Shown piece after piece: positions 16,355 through 25,026 of a stretch of DNA of 64,000 bases. The notes under the pieces are model-generated. The model worked only from the letters and a program-made list of their open reading frames with translations. It was not told where the DNA came from and ran no database searches. Numbering within the stretch: position 1 is the first letter of the stretch; each line of letters starts with the position of its first letter. The position numbers were made by a program, and so were the translations under genes. The stretch is from Alphaproteobacteria bacterium UBA1301 (lineage in GTDB: Bacteria > Pseudomonadota > Alphaproteobacteria > Micropepsales > Micropepsaceae), in the NCBI GenBank assembly GCA_002307725.1, contig DBUB01000010.1, forward strand, positions 434,001-498,000. The letters run 5' to 3'.

Positions 16355-18325
16355 ATGCTATACGCTGCGCTGGTCTTCCTGCCCATCATCACCGCTGCCA
16401 TCGCCGGCATCTTCCAGAAATGGTTGGGTGCGCGGCCGTCGGAATTGCTCACCACGGCAGGCCTCTTCATCTCGCTGGCGTTGTCGATTTATGCCTTCTG
16501 GGACGTTGCGCTTCTTGGCCACTCGCAAATTGTGCCGCTGTGGCAGTGGATTTCCTCCGGCGATTTCACCGCCGATTGGACCGTGCGCGTCGATACCCTG
16601 ACCGCGGTGATGCTGGTGGTGGTGACCGGCATTTCGGCGCTGGTGCATCTTTATTCGATCGGCTACATGCGCGACGATCCCGGCCGGCCGCGGTTCTTCA
16701 GCTATCTGTCGCTGTTCACTTTCGCCATGCTGATGCTGGTGACGGCCAACAACTTCTTGCAGGTGTTTTTCGGTTGGGAAGGCGTCGGGCTGGCGTCCTA
16801 TCTGCTCATCGGTTTCTGGTACAAAAAGCCGAGCGCCAATGCGGCGGCGCTGAAGGCCTTCGTGGTCAACCGCGTCGGCGATTTCGGTTTCCTGCTCGGG
16901 ATTCTGGCAATCTTCTGGGTGTTCGGCACGCTCGATTTCGACGCCGTGTTCAAGGCCGCGCCGATGGTGGCGGGAAAAACCTTCACCTTCGCGGGCCAAC
17001 AGGTCGACATCCTCACCACCATCTGTCTGCTCCTCTTCGTCGGCGCGATGGGCAAGTCGGCACAGATCGGCTTGCACACCTGGCTGCCCGACGCGATGGA
17101 AGGTCCGACGCCGGTCTCCGCCCTGATCCATGCAGCCACCATGGTGACCGCAGGTGTATTCCTGGTCTGCCGCGCCTCGCCGTTGTTCGAACTGGCGCCG
17201 GATGCGCTCGCCTTCGTCACTTTCATCGGCGCCACCACGGCGTTCTTTGCGGCCTCGGTCGGTCTGTTCCAGAACGACATCAAACGCGTGATCGCTTATT
17301 CCACCTGTAGCCAGCTTGGCTACATGTTCGTGGCGGCGGGCGTCTCGGCTTATGGCGCCGCGATGTTCCACCTTTTCACCCATGCCTTCTTCAAGGCGCT
17401 GCTGTTCCTCGCGGCCGGTGCGGTGATCGTCGCGCTGCATCACGAGCAGGACATGCGCAAGATGGGCGGATTGCGCAAGCAATTACCCTTCACTTATTGG
17501 ATGATGCTGATCGGCAATCTGGCGCTGACCGGCGTCGGCATTCCGCTTCTAGGACTAGGCACCGCCGGCTTCTATTCCAAGGATGCCATCATCAACGCTG
17601 CGTATCTTTCCGGCACGCCGATGGGCCGTTATGCCTTCACCCTGACGCTGCTCGCAGTGGCGATGACCTCGTTCTATTCCTGGCGCCAGTTCCTGATGAC
17701 TTTCCACGGCCGTTATCGCGGTGAGGATCATCATGCGTGGGAGGAGGGCGGCCAGCATCACGCTCTCAAGCTGGAAGAGGTGCATGAACCCGCCCGCACC
17801 ATGCTGGTGCCGCTGGCGGTGCTGGCCGCCGGGGCTTTGATTGCAGGTATTGCCTTCGTCCACGTCTTCATCGGCGATGCCGTGTTCTGGCGCGGGGCGG
17901 TGGCGATAGCCAATGGCCATCATGGGACAAGCAAAATCCCGTTGCTGATCGAACTCGCCCCGCTGCTCTTGACGGCGCTCGGCTTCGGCATTGCCTATTT
18001 CTTCTACATCGTGAAGCCGGAACTTCCGGCGCAGCTCGCGGCGAGGAAGGGTCTCATCTACACCTTCCTGTATCGCAAATGGTACTTCGACGAGCTCTAT
18101 GATTTCCTCTTCGTGCGGCCCGCCAAGGCGCTCGGGCGCCTGTTATGGAAATGGGGTGATGGCAAAATCATCGATGGGCTGGGGCCGGACGGCGTGGCCG
18201 CCCGCGTGCTAGATGCCACCCGCGGGGCGGTGAAGCTGCAATCGGGCTATGTCTATCACTACGCCTTCGCCATGCTGATCGGTGTGGTCGGGCTGGCGAC
18301 TTGGTTCATGCTGGGGGGAAGATAA
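16355..18325 (+). CDS. nuoL: NADH-quinone oxidoreductase subunit L
   Basis: The distal antiporter-like proton-pumping subunit (656 aa). Key sites are seen: the Glu of FFGWEGVGLASYLLIGFWYK, the Lys of MGKSAQIGLHTWLPDAMEG, and the His of ALIHAATMVTAGVFL. The C-terminal part contains the long lateral-helix region typical of NuoL, ending in a final membrane helix. It starts one base after nuoK; nuoM follows 3 bases after its stop. Confidence 0.97.
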   Translation: MLYAALVFLPIITAAIAGIFQKWLGARPSELLTTAGLFISLALSIYAFWDVALLGHSQIVPLWQWISSGDFTADWTVRVDTLTAVMLVVVTGISALVHLYSIGYMRDDPGRPRFFSYLSLFTFAMLMLVTANNFLQVFFGWEGVGLASYLLIGFWYKKPSANAAALKAFVVNRVGDFGFLLGILAIFWVFGTLDFDAVFKAAPMVAGKTFTFAGQQVDILTTICLLLFVGAMGKSAQIGLHTWLPDAMEGPTPVSALIHAATMVTAGVFLVCRASPLFELAPDALAFVTFIGATTAFFAASVGLFQNDIKRVIAYSTCSQLGYMFVAAGVSAYGAAMFHLFTHAFFKALLFLAAGAVIVALHHEQDMRKMGGLRKQLPFTYWMMLIGNLALTGVGIPLLGLGTAGFYSKDAIINAAYLSGTPMGRYAFTLTLLAVAMTSFYSWRQFLMTFHGRYRGEDHHAWEEGGQHHALKLEEVHEPARTMLVPLAVLAAGALIAGIAFVHVFIGDAVFWRGAVAIANGHHGTSKIPLLIELAPLLLTALGFGIAYFFYIVKPELPAQLAARKGLIYTFLYRKWYFDELYDFLFVRPAKALGRLLWKWGDGKIIDGLGPDGVAARVLDATRGAVKLQSGYVYHYAFAMLIGVVGLATWFMLGGR

Positions 18326-18328
18326 GCA

Positions 18329-19864
18329 ATGAACCACCTTCTCTCCCTCATCACCTTCTTCCCGTTGGTTGGCGTGATCTTCATTCTGGTCACCCGCGGC
18401 AGTGAAGCCGTGCGCGCTACGTCCGCCCGCTGGGTGGCGCTGGCCGTGACCCTGATCAATGCGGCGCTCACCATCTATATGTGGAGCCAGTTCCAGGGTT
18501 CGACCTCGGCGTTCCAATTCGTGGAACGGGCGGAATGGTTCGGCGCTGGCACCGGCATCACCTATCACGTCGGCGTTGACGGCATTTCGATGCTGTTCGT
18601 GGTGCTGACCGGGTTGTTGATGCCGTTTACCATCCTGGCGAGCTGGGACTCGGTGAAGACGCGCGTGCCGGAATACATGATCGCGTTCTTGGCGCTTGAG
18701 ACGCTGATGGTCGGCGTTTTCACCGCGCTCGACATCTTCCTGTTCTACGTCTTCTTCGAAGGTGGCCTGATCCCGATGTTTCTGATCATCGGCGTTTGGG
18801 GTGGCAAGCGGCGCGTCTATGCCAGCTTCAAATTCTTTCTCTACACCCTGCTCGGCTCGCTGTTCATGCTGCTGGCCATGCTGTGGATTTACTTCACCGC
18901 GGGCACGGCCGATGTTGAAACCATCATCGAGACGGTGCATTTCCCGGTTCAGGCGCAATACTTCCTGTGGTTCGCTTTCTTCGCCAGCTTCGCAGTGAAG
19001 ATGCCGATGTGGCCGGTCCACACCTGGTTGCCGGATGCGCACGTGGAGGCCCCCACTGCCGGATCGGTGATCCTCGCCGCGATCCTCCTCAAGATGGGCG
19101 GCTACGGCTTCTTGCGTTTCTCGCTGCCGATGTTTGCCAGCGCGTCGGAGGCGTTTGCGCCGTTCATCTTCGTGCTCTCGATCATCGCCATCATCTACAC
19201 CTCATTCGTGGCGCTGGCGCAGGAGGATATGAAAAAGCTGATCGCCTATTCCTCGGTGGCGCATATGGGCTTCGTCACCATGGGCATTTTCACCTTGACG
19301 CAGCAGGGCGTCGAAGGCGGCGTGTTCCAGATGTTGAGCCACGGCGTCGTTTCGGCTGCATTGTTCCTCTGCGTCGGCGTGATCTACGACCGCATGCACA
19401 CGCGCGAGATCGCCGCTTACGGCGGGCTGGTCAACCGCATGCCGCTGTACGCCGCGTTCTTCATGGTGTTCACGCTAGCCAATATCGGCTTGCCGGGTAC
19501 CAGCGGCTTTATCGGCGAGTTCCTCACCCTGTTGGGCGCTTTCCATGTCGAGACCTGGGTGGCGATCTTCGCTGCCACCGGCGTGGTCCTGTCGGCCACC
19601 TACATGCTCTATCTTTACTGGCGCGTGATTTTCGGCGATCTGGTCAAGCCGGCGCTGCAGACCATCAAAGATCTCAGCTTGCGCGAAGCCGCCATCCTGG
19701 CGCCGCTGGTGGTCGCCACCATCGTGATGGGCGTTTATCCCAAATTTGTCTTCGACATCACCGGCACCTCGGTCGCGCATTTGATCAAGCAGTATCACAC
19801 CGCGGTGGCCTATGACGCCGGGGCCGTTCCAACATCGGTCAAGCTCGCGGAGCGCGCGCCATGA
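18329..19864 (+). CDS. nuoM: NADH-quinone oxidoreductase subunit M
   Basis: Antiporter-like proton-pumping subunit (511 aa). The TM5 glutamate (YVFFEGGLIPMFLIIG) and the TM7 lysine (FAVKMPMWPVHTWLPDAHVE) are intact, as are APTAGSVILAAILLKMGGYG and YSSVAHMGFV. It overlaps nuoN by 4 bases (ATGA). Confidence 0.97.
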   Translation: MNHLLSLITFFPLVGVIFILVTRGSEAVRATSARWVALAVTLINAALTIYMWSQFQGSTSAFQFVERAEWFGAGTGITYHVGVDGISMLFVVLTGLLMPFTILASWDSVKTRVPEYMIAFLALETLMVGVFTALDIFLFYVFFEGGLIPMFLIIGVWGGKRRVYASFKFFLYTLLGSLFMLLAMLWIYFTAGTADVETIIETVHFPVQAQYFLWFAFFASFAVKMPMWPVHTWLPDAHVEAPTAGSVILAAILLKMGGYGFLRFSLPMFASASEAFAPFIFVLSIIAIIYTSFVALAQEDMKKLIAYSSVAHMGFVTMGIFTLTQQGVEGGVFQMLSHGVVSAALFLCVGVIYDRMHTREIAAYGGLVNRMPLYAAFFMVFTLANIGLPGTSGFIGEFLTLLGAFHVETWVAIFAATGVVLSATYMLYLYWRVIFGDLVKPALQTIKDLSLREAAILAPLVVATIVMGVYPKFVFDITGTSVAHLIKQYHTAVAYDAGAVPTSVKLAERAP

Positions 19865-21297
19865 ACATCGGGCATGATCTTCTCGTCTTGGCGCCGGAAC
19901 TGATCCTGGCGATCGGCGCGATGGCCGCGCTGATGGTGGGTGCCTTCCGCGGCGACAAGGCGACCGGGCTGATCTCGGCGCTGATCGTGCTGTTGATGGT
20001 CATCGCCGGTGTGGTGACGGTGGTGGCCGAACCGGCAACCGCTTTCAACGGCGCCTTCGTGGTGGATGCTTTTTCACGCTTCACCAAGGTGCTGATCCTC
20101 GGCTCAGCGGCGCTCTGTATCGTGATGGCGCATAACTTCTTCGAAAAGGAGAAGATGGTCCATTTCGAGATGCCGATCCTGATCGGGCTCGCCACTCTCG
20201 GCATGCTGCTGATGGTCTCGGCATCGAGCTTCATCGCGCTTTATCTTGGTATGGAACTGCAAAGCCTGGCGCTGTATGTGCTCGCCGCGTTCAACCGTGA
20301 CAGTGTTCGTTCGACCGAGGCGGGCCTGAAGTATTTCGTCCTCGGCGCGCTGTCGTCGGGCATGATGCTGTACGGCATTTCGCTGATCTACGGTTTCACC
20401 GGCACCACCGAATTTGCAGGCGTTGCGCAAGTGATCGCGGCCTCGGGCACCGGCATCGGGCTGATCTTTGGTCTGGTGTTCCTGATCGCGGGCCTCGCGT
20501 TCAAGATTTCCGCCGTGCCGTTCCACATGTGGGCGCCTGACGTCTATGAAGGTGCCCCGACGCCGATCACCGCTTTCTTCACCACGGCAGCCAAAGTCGC
20601 CGCCTTGGCGCTGATGATCCGCGCCGTGATGATCCCGTTCGCTCCTGCGCTGGGCGAATACCGCCAGATCATTGTGGTGGTGTCGGTGCTGTCGATGTGG
20701 CTCGGCGCCGTGGCTGCGATCGGGCAGGAGAACATCAAGCGCCTGATGGCATATTCCTCCATCGGCCACATGGGCTATGCGCTGCTTGGCCTCGCTGCGG
20801 GCACGCAGGAAGGCGTCAAGGGGATGCTGATCTACATCGCCTTTTATGCCGTCACCAATATCGGCGCTTTCGTCTGCATTCAGGCGATGCGGCGTGACGG
20901 TGAGGCGGTGGAAAACATTTCCGATCTCGCCGGCTTGGTCCGTACCCGTCCGGGTTATGCTTATGCCCTGGCGGCCATCATGTGGAGCTTGGCGGGATTG
21001 CCGCCGCTCGCAGGCATTGTCGCCAAAGTCTATGTCTTCCTCGCCGCGATGCATTCCGGCCTTGCGATTCCGGCCGTGCTAGGCGTGCTGGCAAGCTGCG
21101 TTGGTGCTTATTATTATTTGCGCGTCGCCAAAGTGATGCTGTTCGACGAACCGGCGAAACCGCTCGATGCGGGCTATGGCGGGCGCGGTATGGGCACCAT
21201 TCTGGCGTTCTCGACGGCGTTTACCGTGCTCTTGATCGTGGTGCCGTGGGCGCTGGTGGCACCGGCCGCGGCGGCGGCTCAGGCCCTTCTGCCTTGA
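19861..21297 (+). CDS. nuoN: NADH-quinone oxidoreductase subunit N
   Basis: Antiporter-like proton-pumping subunit (478 aa) that closes the complex I operon. The TM5 glutamate is in LYLGMELQSLALYVL and the TM7 lysine in LAFKISAVPFHMWAPDVYEG; YSSIGHMGYALLG is also conserved. About fourteen helices are predicted. The last codons overlap a TTG that probably starts birA, which links respiration and biotin genes in one transcript as in many alphaproteobacteria. Confidence 0.97.
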   Translation: MNIGHDLLVLAPELILAIGAMAALMVGAFRGDKATGLISALIVLLMVIAGVVTVVAEPATAFNGAFVVDAFSRFTKVLILGSAALCIVMAHNFFEKEKMVHFEMPILIGLATLGMLLMVSASSFIALYLGMELQSLALYVLAAFNRDSVRSTEAGLKYFVLGALSSGMMLYGISLIYGFTGTTEFAGVAQVIAASGTGIGLIFGLVFLIAGLAFKISAVPFHMWAPDVYEGAPTPITAFFTTAAKVAALALMIRAVMIPFAPALGEYRQIIVVVSVLSMWLGAVAAIGQENIKRLMAYSSIGHMGYALLGLAAGTQEGVKGMLIYIAFYAVTNIGAFVCIQAMRRDGEAVENISDLAGLVRTRPGYAYALAAIMWSLAGLPPLAGIVAKVYVFLAAMHSGLAIPAVLGVLASCVGAYYYLRVAKVMLFDEPAKPLDAGYGGRGMGTILAFSTAFTVLLIVVPWALVAPAAAAAQALLP

Positions 21298-22028
21298 GCA
21301 CTTGGCCCGTCGGTTACCGTCTTGTGGCGTTAGAGGAAGTCGACTCCACCAACGAGGAAGCGCGCCGCCGCGCTGCCGCGGGCGAGCCGGGACCGCTGTG
21401 GATCACCGCCGCGCGTCAGGTGAAGGGGCGCGGGCGCCGCGGGCGGGAATGGGTGGCGCCGGCCGGCAATCTCTCCGCCACGCTGCTGATCCGCCCGGCG
21501 CGTCCGGCGGCGGACTGCGCCCAGCTCTCGTTCGTGGCGGCACTGGCGGCGGCGGATATGCTGGCGCGGCGAGTGCCCAGCATTACCCTCAAATGGCCCA
21601 ATGACGTGCTGGCAAGTGGCAAAAAAATTGCCGGGATTCTGCTGGAATCTGAAACCGCGGCCGATGGTACCGCCGCCTGGCTGGCGATCGGCATCGGCGT
21701 CAACCTGAAGGCGTTTCCGGCGGAGACTGACCTGCCGGCAACCTCCGTGGCGGAGTTGGGGCACCCGGCGCCATCGCCGCAGGACGCGCTGCTCGATCTC
21801 GCTGACGCTTTCGCGACGTGGTATGAGGCGTGGCGCGAGGCCGGGTTTCAGCCCATCCGCGATGGCTGGCTGTCGCGCGCCCACGGATTGGGCCTGCGCA
21901 TTCGCGTTCGTTTGGCGCGGGAGGAACTCTCCGGCGTGTTCCGCGACATCGACGATGCCGGGGCGCTGGTTCTCGGTCTGCCGGGCGGCGTGACACGCAA
22001 GATTTCAGCGGGTGAAGTTTTTTTCTGA
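21294..22028 (+). CDS. birA: Biotin--[acetyl-CoA-carboxylase] ligase
   Basis: A 244-aa biotin protein ligase that makes biotinyl-AMP and attaches biotin to the carboxyl-carrier protein of acetyl-CoA carboxylase. Motifs: DSTNEEARR, the nucleotide/biotin loop KGRGRRGREWVAP, and LKWPNDVLASGKKIAGIL with the catalytic lysine. No N-terminal helix-turn-helix is present, so this is a ligase only, not the bifunctional BirA repressor. The TTG at 21294 overlaps nuoN's stop; a GTG at 21324 is an alternative start. Confidence 0.92.
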   Translation: MSTWPVGYRLVALEEVDSTNEEARRRAAAGEPGPLWITAARQVKGRGRRGREWVAPAGNLSATLLIRPARPAADCAQLSFVAALAAADMLARRVPSITLKWPNDVLASGKKIAGILLESETAADGTAAWLAIGIGVNLKAFPAETDLPATSVAELGHPAPSPQDALLDLADAFATWYEAWREAGFQPIRDGWLSRAHGLGLRIRVRLAREELSGVFRDIDDAGALVLGLPGGVTRKISAGEVFF

Positions 22029-22035
22029 GGTTCTC

Positions 22036-22809
22036 ATGCTCCTGGCCATCGACGCTGGCAACACCAACATCGTTTTCGCCGTGTGCGACGGCGAGAAGAT
22101 CGTTTGCGAATGGCGTGCGGTCACCAAGACGACCCGCACGGCTGACGAATATGCGGTGCTGCTCAAGCCGCTATTCGAACTCCACGGCCTCAAGTTCGAC
22201 GATATCGACGGTGCCATCATCGCGACCGTGGTGCCTGCGGCGCTGTTCGACCTGCGCCAACTGTGCCGCCGCTATCTCAATATCGATTCCGTGGTGGTGG
22301 GTGATCCGTCCGTTGATCTCGGCCTCAAGGTCGTCATGAACCGGCCGGAAGCGGTGGGGGCGGACCGTCTGGTCAACGCGGTGGCGGCGCATACGACTTA
22401 TCCTGGCGCGCTGATCGTGGTCGACTTCGGCACTGCCACGACGTTCGATATTGTTGGCGCGGGCGGCGATTACGAAGGCGGTGTCATTGCGCCGGGTATC
22501 AATCTGTCGGCCGAGGCGCTGCACAAGGCGGCTGCGATGCTGCCGCGGGTAGCAATCGCGCGCACCCAGGCCGTGATCGGCAAAGACACGGTGCCCGCCA
22601 TGCAATCGGGCATGTATTGGGGCTATATCGCCATGATCGAAGGCCTCGTCGTCCGTATCAAAGCGGAGTACGGCCAGCCGATGACGGTGATTGCGACCGG
22701 CGGGTTGGGGCGCGTGTTCTACCGCCAGACGCCGGCGATCGATCATTATGACCCGGACCTCACGATCCGCGGGCTGGTACAGACTTTTGCGCGGAACAAG
22801 GTAAGTTGA
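22036..22809 (+). CDS. coaX: Type III pantothenate kinase
   Basis: A 257-aa kinase that catalyses the first step of coenzyme A synthesis. It belongs to the ASKHA fold: MLLAIDAGNTNIVFAV (phosphate-binding loop), RPEAVGADRLVNAVAA and VVDFGTATTFDIV (the catalytic Asp region), then GGVIAPGINLS and VIATGGLG. The ATG at 22036 has TGAGG 5 bases upstream; longer in-frame starts extend into birA. It is 7 bases after birA. Confidence 0.95.
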   Translation: MLLAIDAGNTNIVFAVCDGEKIVCEWRAVTKTTRTADEYAVLLKPLFELHGLKFDDIDGAIIATVVPAALFDLRQLCRRYLNIDSVVVGDPSVDLGLKVVMNRPEAVGADRLVNAVAAHTTYPGALIVVDFGTATTFDIVGAGGDYEGGVIAPGINLSAEALHKAAAMLPRVAIARTQAVIGKDTVPAMQSGMYWGYIAMIEGLVVRIKAEYGQPMTVIATGGLGRVFYRQTPAIDHYDPDLTIRGLVQTFARNKVS

Positions 22810-22843
22810 ACGTGGTGACAGTGCTTTCGGGCATCTACCTCTC

Positions 22844-22931
22844 CGTCATGGCCGGGCTTGCCCCGGCCATCCACTGTCGAAATCCGTGCAAGTGGTGAAA
22901 TGGATGGCCGGGTCGGAGCCCGGCCATGACG
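22844..22931. repeat. Palindromic intergenic repeat, type A (coaX-rnj)
   Basis: CGTCATGGCCGGGCTTGCCC with its arm CCGGCCATCCA, a short spacer, then GGATGGCCGGG..CCCGGCCATGACG. It is the third copy of the element seen at 9271 and 15314 and lies directly upstream of the ribosome site of the RNase J gene. Confidence 0.9.
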
Positions 22932-22950
22932 AATTGGGAAAGCAGGATTA

Positions 22951-24612
22951 GTGCCTCATAAACAGATTGATGACGACAACGAACTGGTTCTCCTGCCGCT
23001 CGGGGGCGCCGGCGAGATCGGGATGAATTTCAACGCCTATGGATTCGGCGCGGGCGACGAGAAGAAGTGGATCATCGTCGATTGCGGCGTCTTGTTCGGC
23101 CGTGAAGCCGCCACCCCTGGCATTGATCTCATCGTGCCTGATATCAGTTTTCTCGCCGAACGGCGCGACGACGTGCTCGGCATCATTGCCACCCACGCAC
23201 ATGAAGATCACATCGGCGCCATTCATCTGTTGTGGCCGATGCTGAAATGCCCGGTTTATGCGACGCCGTTCACTGCCAAACTGATCGAAGGCAAGCTCGA
23301 TGAGGCCGGTCTGCTCGGCAAGACCAAGCTGAAGGTGATGCCGCCGCACGGCAAGGTAACGCTGGGACCGTTCGAGATCGAACTCGTTTCCGTCACCCAT
23401 TCCATTCCCGAACCGAATGCGATTGCGATCAAAACGCCGCTCGGCACGGTGGTCCATACCGGCGACTGGAAGATCGACCCCGATCCGGTCGTCGGCAAGA
23501 AGGCCGACCTTAATCGCTTGAAGGCGCTGGGTGACGAGGGCGTCTTGGCGCTGGTCTGCGACTCCACCAATGCGCTGGTGAACGGCCATTCCGGCTCCGA
23601 AGCCGACGTAAAAAAGGGTCTCACCGATTTGATCGGAACCCTGAAGGGCCGCATCGCGGTGACGGCGTTCGCCTCCAACGTGGCGCGTCTCGACACCATC
23701 GCCAGGGCCGCCAAGGCGCACAAGCGGCAGATCGTGCTGGTGGGACGGGCCATGCACAAGATCGTGCAGGCCGCCAAGGATGTCGGTTACCTCCAGGATT
23801 TTCCGCCGATCGTCGATCAGGACGACGCCGAGGACATTCCAGCCAACAAGGTGTTGTTCATCTGTACCGGCAGCCAAGGCGAAGTGCGCGCGGCGTTACC
23901 GCGCATCGCTGCCGGCGAACATGTCGTCAAGCTCGGCCCCGGCGACACCGTGATCTTTTCCTCGCGGATCATTCCCGGCAACGAGCTGGGGATTTTCGAA
24001 CTGCACAACAAGCTCGCCGCGCTCGGGGTCGAAATTTTGTCGGTGGAGGATCATTTTGTCCACGTCTCCGGCCATCCTTGCCGCGACGAACTCGCCGAGA
24101 TGTACGCGCTGGTGCGGCCGAAAATCGCCGTTCCGGTGCATGGCGAACTGCGCCATTTGCATGCCCATGCCAAACTCGCCAGGTCGTTGCAGGTGCCGCA
24201 AGTCGTCATCATTGAGAACGGCCAGATGCTGAAATTGGCGCCGGGCAAAGCGGCGGTGATCGACGAAACCCCGTCAGGCCGCGTCCATCTCGACGGCAAT
24301 GTGCTGGTGGGCGAAGGCCTCGGGCTGGCGCGCACCCGCCGCGCGCTGTCATTTGCCGGCTTGATCGCGATCACGGTGGTGGTGGACGAGAAAAACCGCA
24401 TCGCCGCCGATCCCGGCATCATCCTGGAAGGCATTCCGGAACCGGTGCATGAGGCCGTGCGCGAAGCGGTCGATGGCGTCCTCGATCGCCACAATCCGAA
24501 AAAGGATGACGAAGGCGACTTGCGCGAAAAAGTCCGCCGCGCCGCCCGCCGCGCCGCCGAAGACGCCTGGGGCAAGAAGCCGGTGACGCGAGTGGAAGTG
24601 GTGATGGTGTAG
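22951..24612 (+). CDS. rnj: Ribonuclease J
   Basis: A 553-aa metallo-beta-lactamase/beta-CASP ribonuclease with 5'-to-3' exonuclease and endonuclease activity in mRNA decay and rRNA maturation. The zinc site is THAHEDHIGA, with further His/Asp ligands in SVTHSIPE and HTGDWKID. The beta-CASP motifs include VALVCDSTNA, FASNVARL and HVSGHPCRDELAEMY. The start is a GTG with AGGA upstream. The gene order coaX-rnj-mce is common in alphaproteobacteria, which use RNase J alongside RNase E. Confidence 0.95.
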   Translation: MPHKQIDDDNELVLLPLGGAGEIGMNFNAYGFGAGDEKKWIIVDCGVLFGREAATPGIDLIVPDISFLAERRDDVLGIIATHAHEDHIGAIHLLWPMLKCPVYATPFTAKLIEGKLDEAGLLGKTKLKVMPPHGKVTLGPFEIELVSVTHSIPEPNAIAIKTPLGTVVHTGDWKIDPDPVVGKKADLNRLKALGDEGVLALVCDSTNALVNGHSGSEADVKKGLTDLIGTLKGRIAVTAFASNVARLDTIARAAKAHKRQIVLVGRAMHKIVQAAKDVGYLQDFPPIVDQDDAEDIPANKVLFICTGSQGEVRAALPRIAAGEHVVKLGPGDTVIFSSRIIPGNELGIFELHNKLAALGVEILSVEDHFVHVSGHPCRDELAEMYALVRPKIAVPVHGELRHLHAHAKLARSLQVPQVVIIENGQMLKLAPGKAAVIDETPSGRVHLDGNVLVGEGLGLARTRRALSFAGLIAITVVVDEKNRIAADPGIILEGIPEPVHEAVREAVDGVLDRHNPKKDDEGDLREKVRRAARRAAEDAWGKKPVTRVEVVMV

Positions 24613-24623
24613 GGGGAATTGCC

Positions 24624-25022
24624 ATGATCGGCCGGTTGAATCATGTCGCCATCGCTACGGCGGACCTGGAAAAATCGGCGGCGGTTTATCGCGATCTCCT
24701 CGGCGCCAAGGTGTCCGAACCTCAGGCGCTTCCGGACCACGGCGTGACGGTGGTGTTTGTAGAACTCTCCAACACCAAAATCGAATTGTTGCAGCCCTTG
24801 GGCGACCAATCGCCGATTGCCGCTTATCTCGCAAAGAACCCTTCAGGCGGCGTGCATCACATCTGCTACGAAGTGGAAGACATTACCGCGGCGCGCGACA
24901 CTCTTGAGGCGGCAGGGGCGCGTGTGCTCGGCGACATCAAGCTCGGCGCCCACGGCAAGCCGGTGGTCTTCCTGCACCCCAAGGATTTCATCGGCACCCT
25001 GGTTGAGCTGGAGCAGGCGTGA
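24624..25022 (+). CDS. mce: Methylmalonyl-CoA epimerase
   Basis: A 132-aa enzyme of the vicinal-oxygen-chelate fold that interconverts (R)- and (S)-methylmalonyl-CoA in propionate catabolism. The metal ligands are the His in RLNHVAIAT, the His in GGVHHICYEVED and the Glu in TLVELEQA; HPKDFIGTLVELE is the family end. AGGGGGA precedes the ATG. It ends 4 bases from the convergent permease gene. In many relatives proS follows soon after; here about 4.2 kb of accessory DNA intervenes. Confidence 0.94.
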   Translation: MIGRLNHVAIATADLEKSAAVYRDLLGAKVSEPQALPDHGVTVVFVELSNTKIELLQPLGDQSPIAAYLAKNPSGGVHHICYEVEDITAARDTLEAAGARVLGDIKLGAHGKPVVFLHPKDFIGTLVELEQA

Positions 25023-25026
25023 GGGC

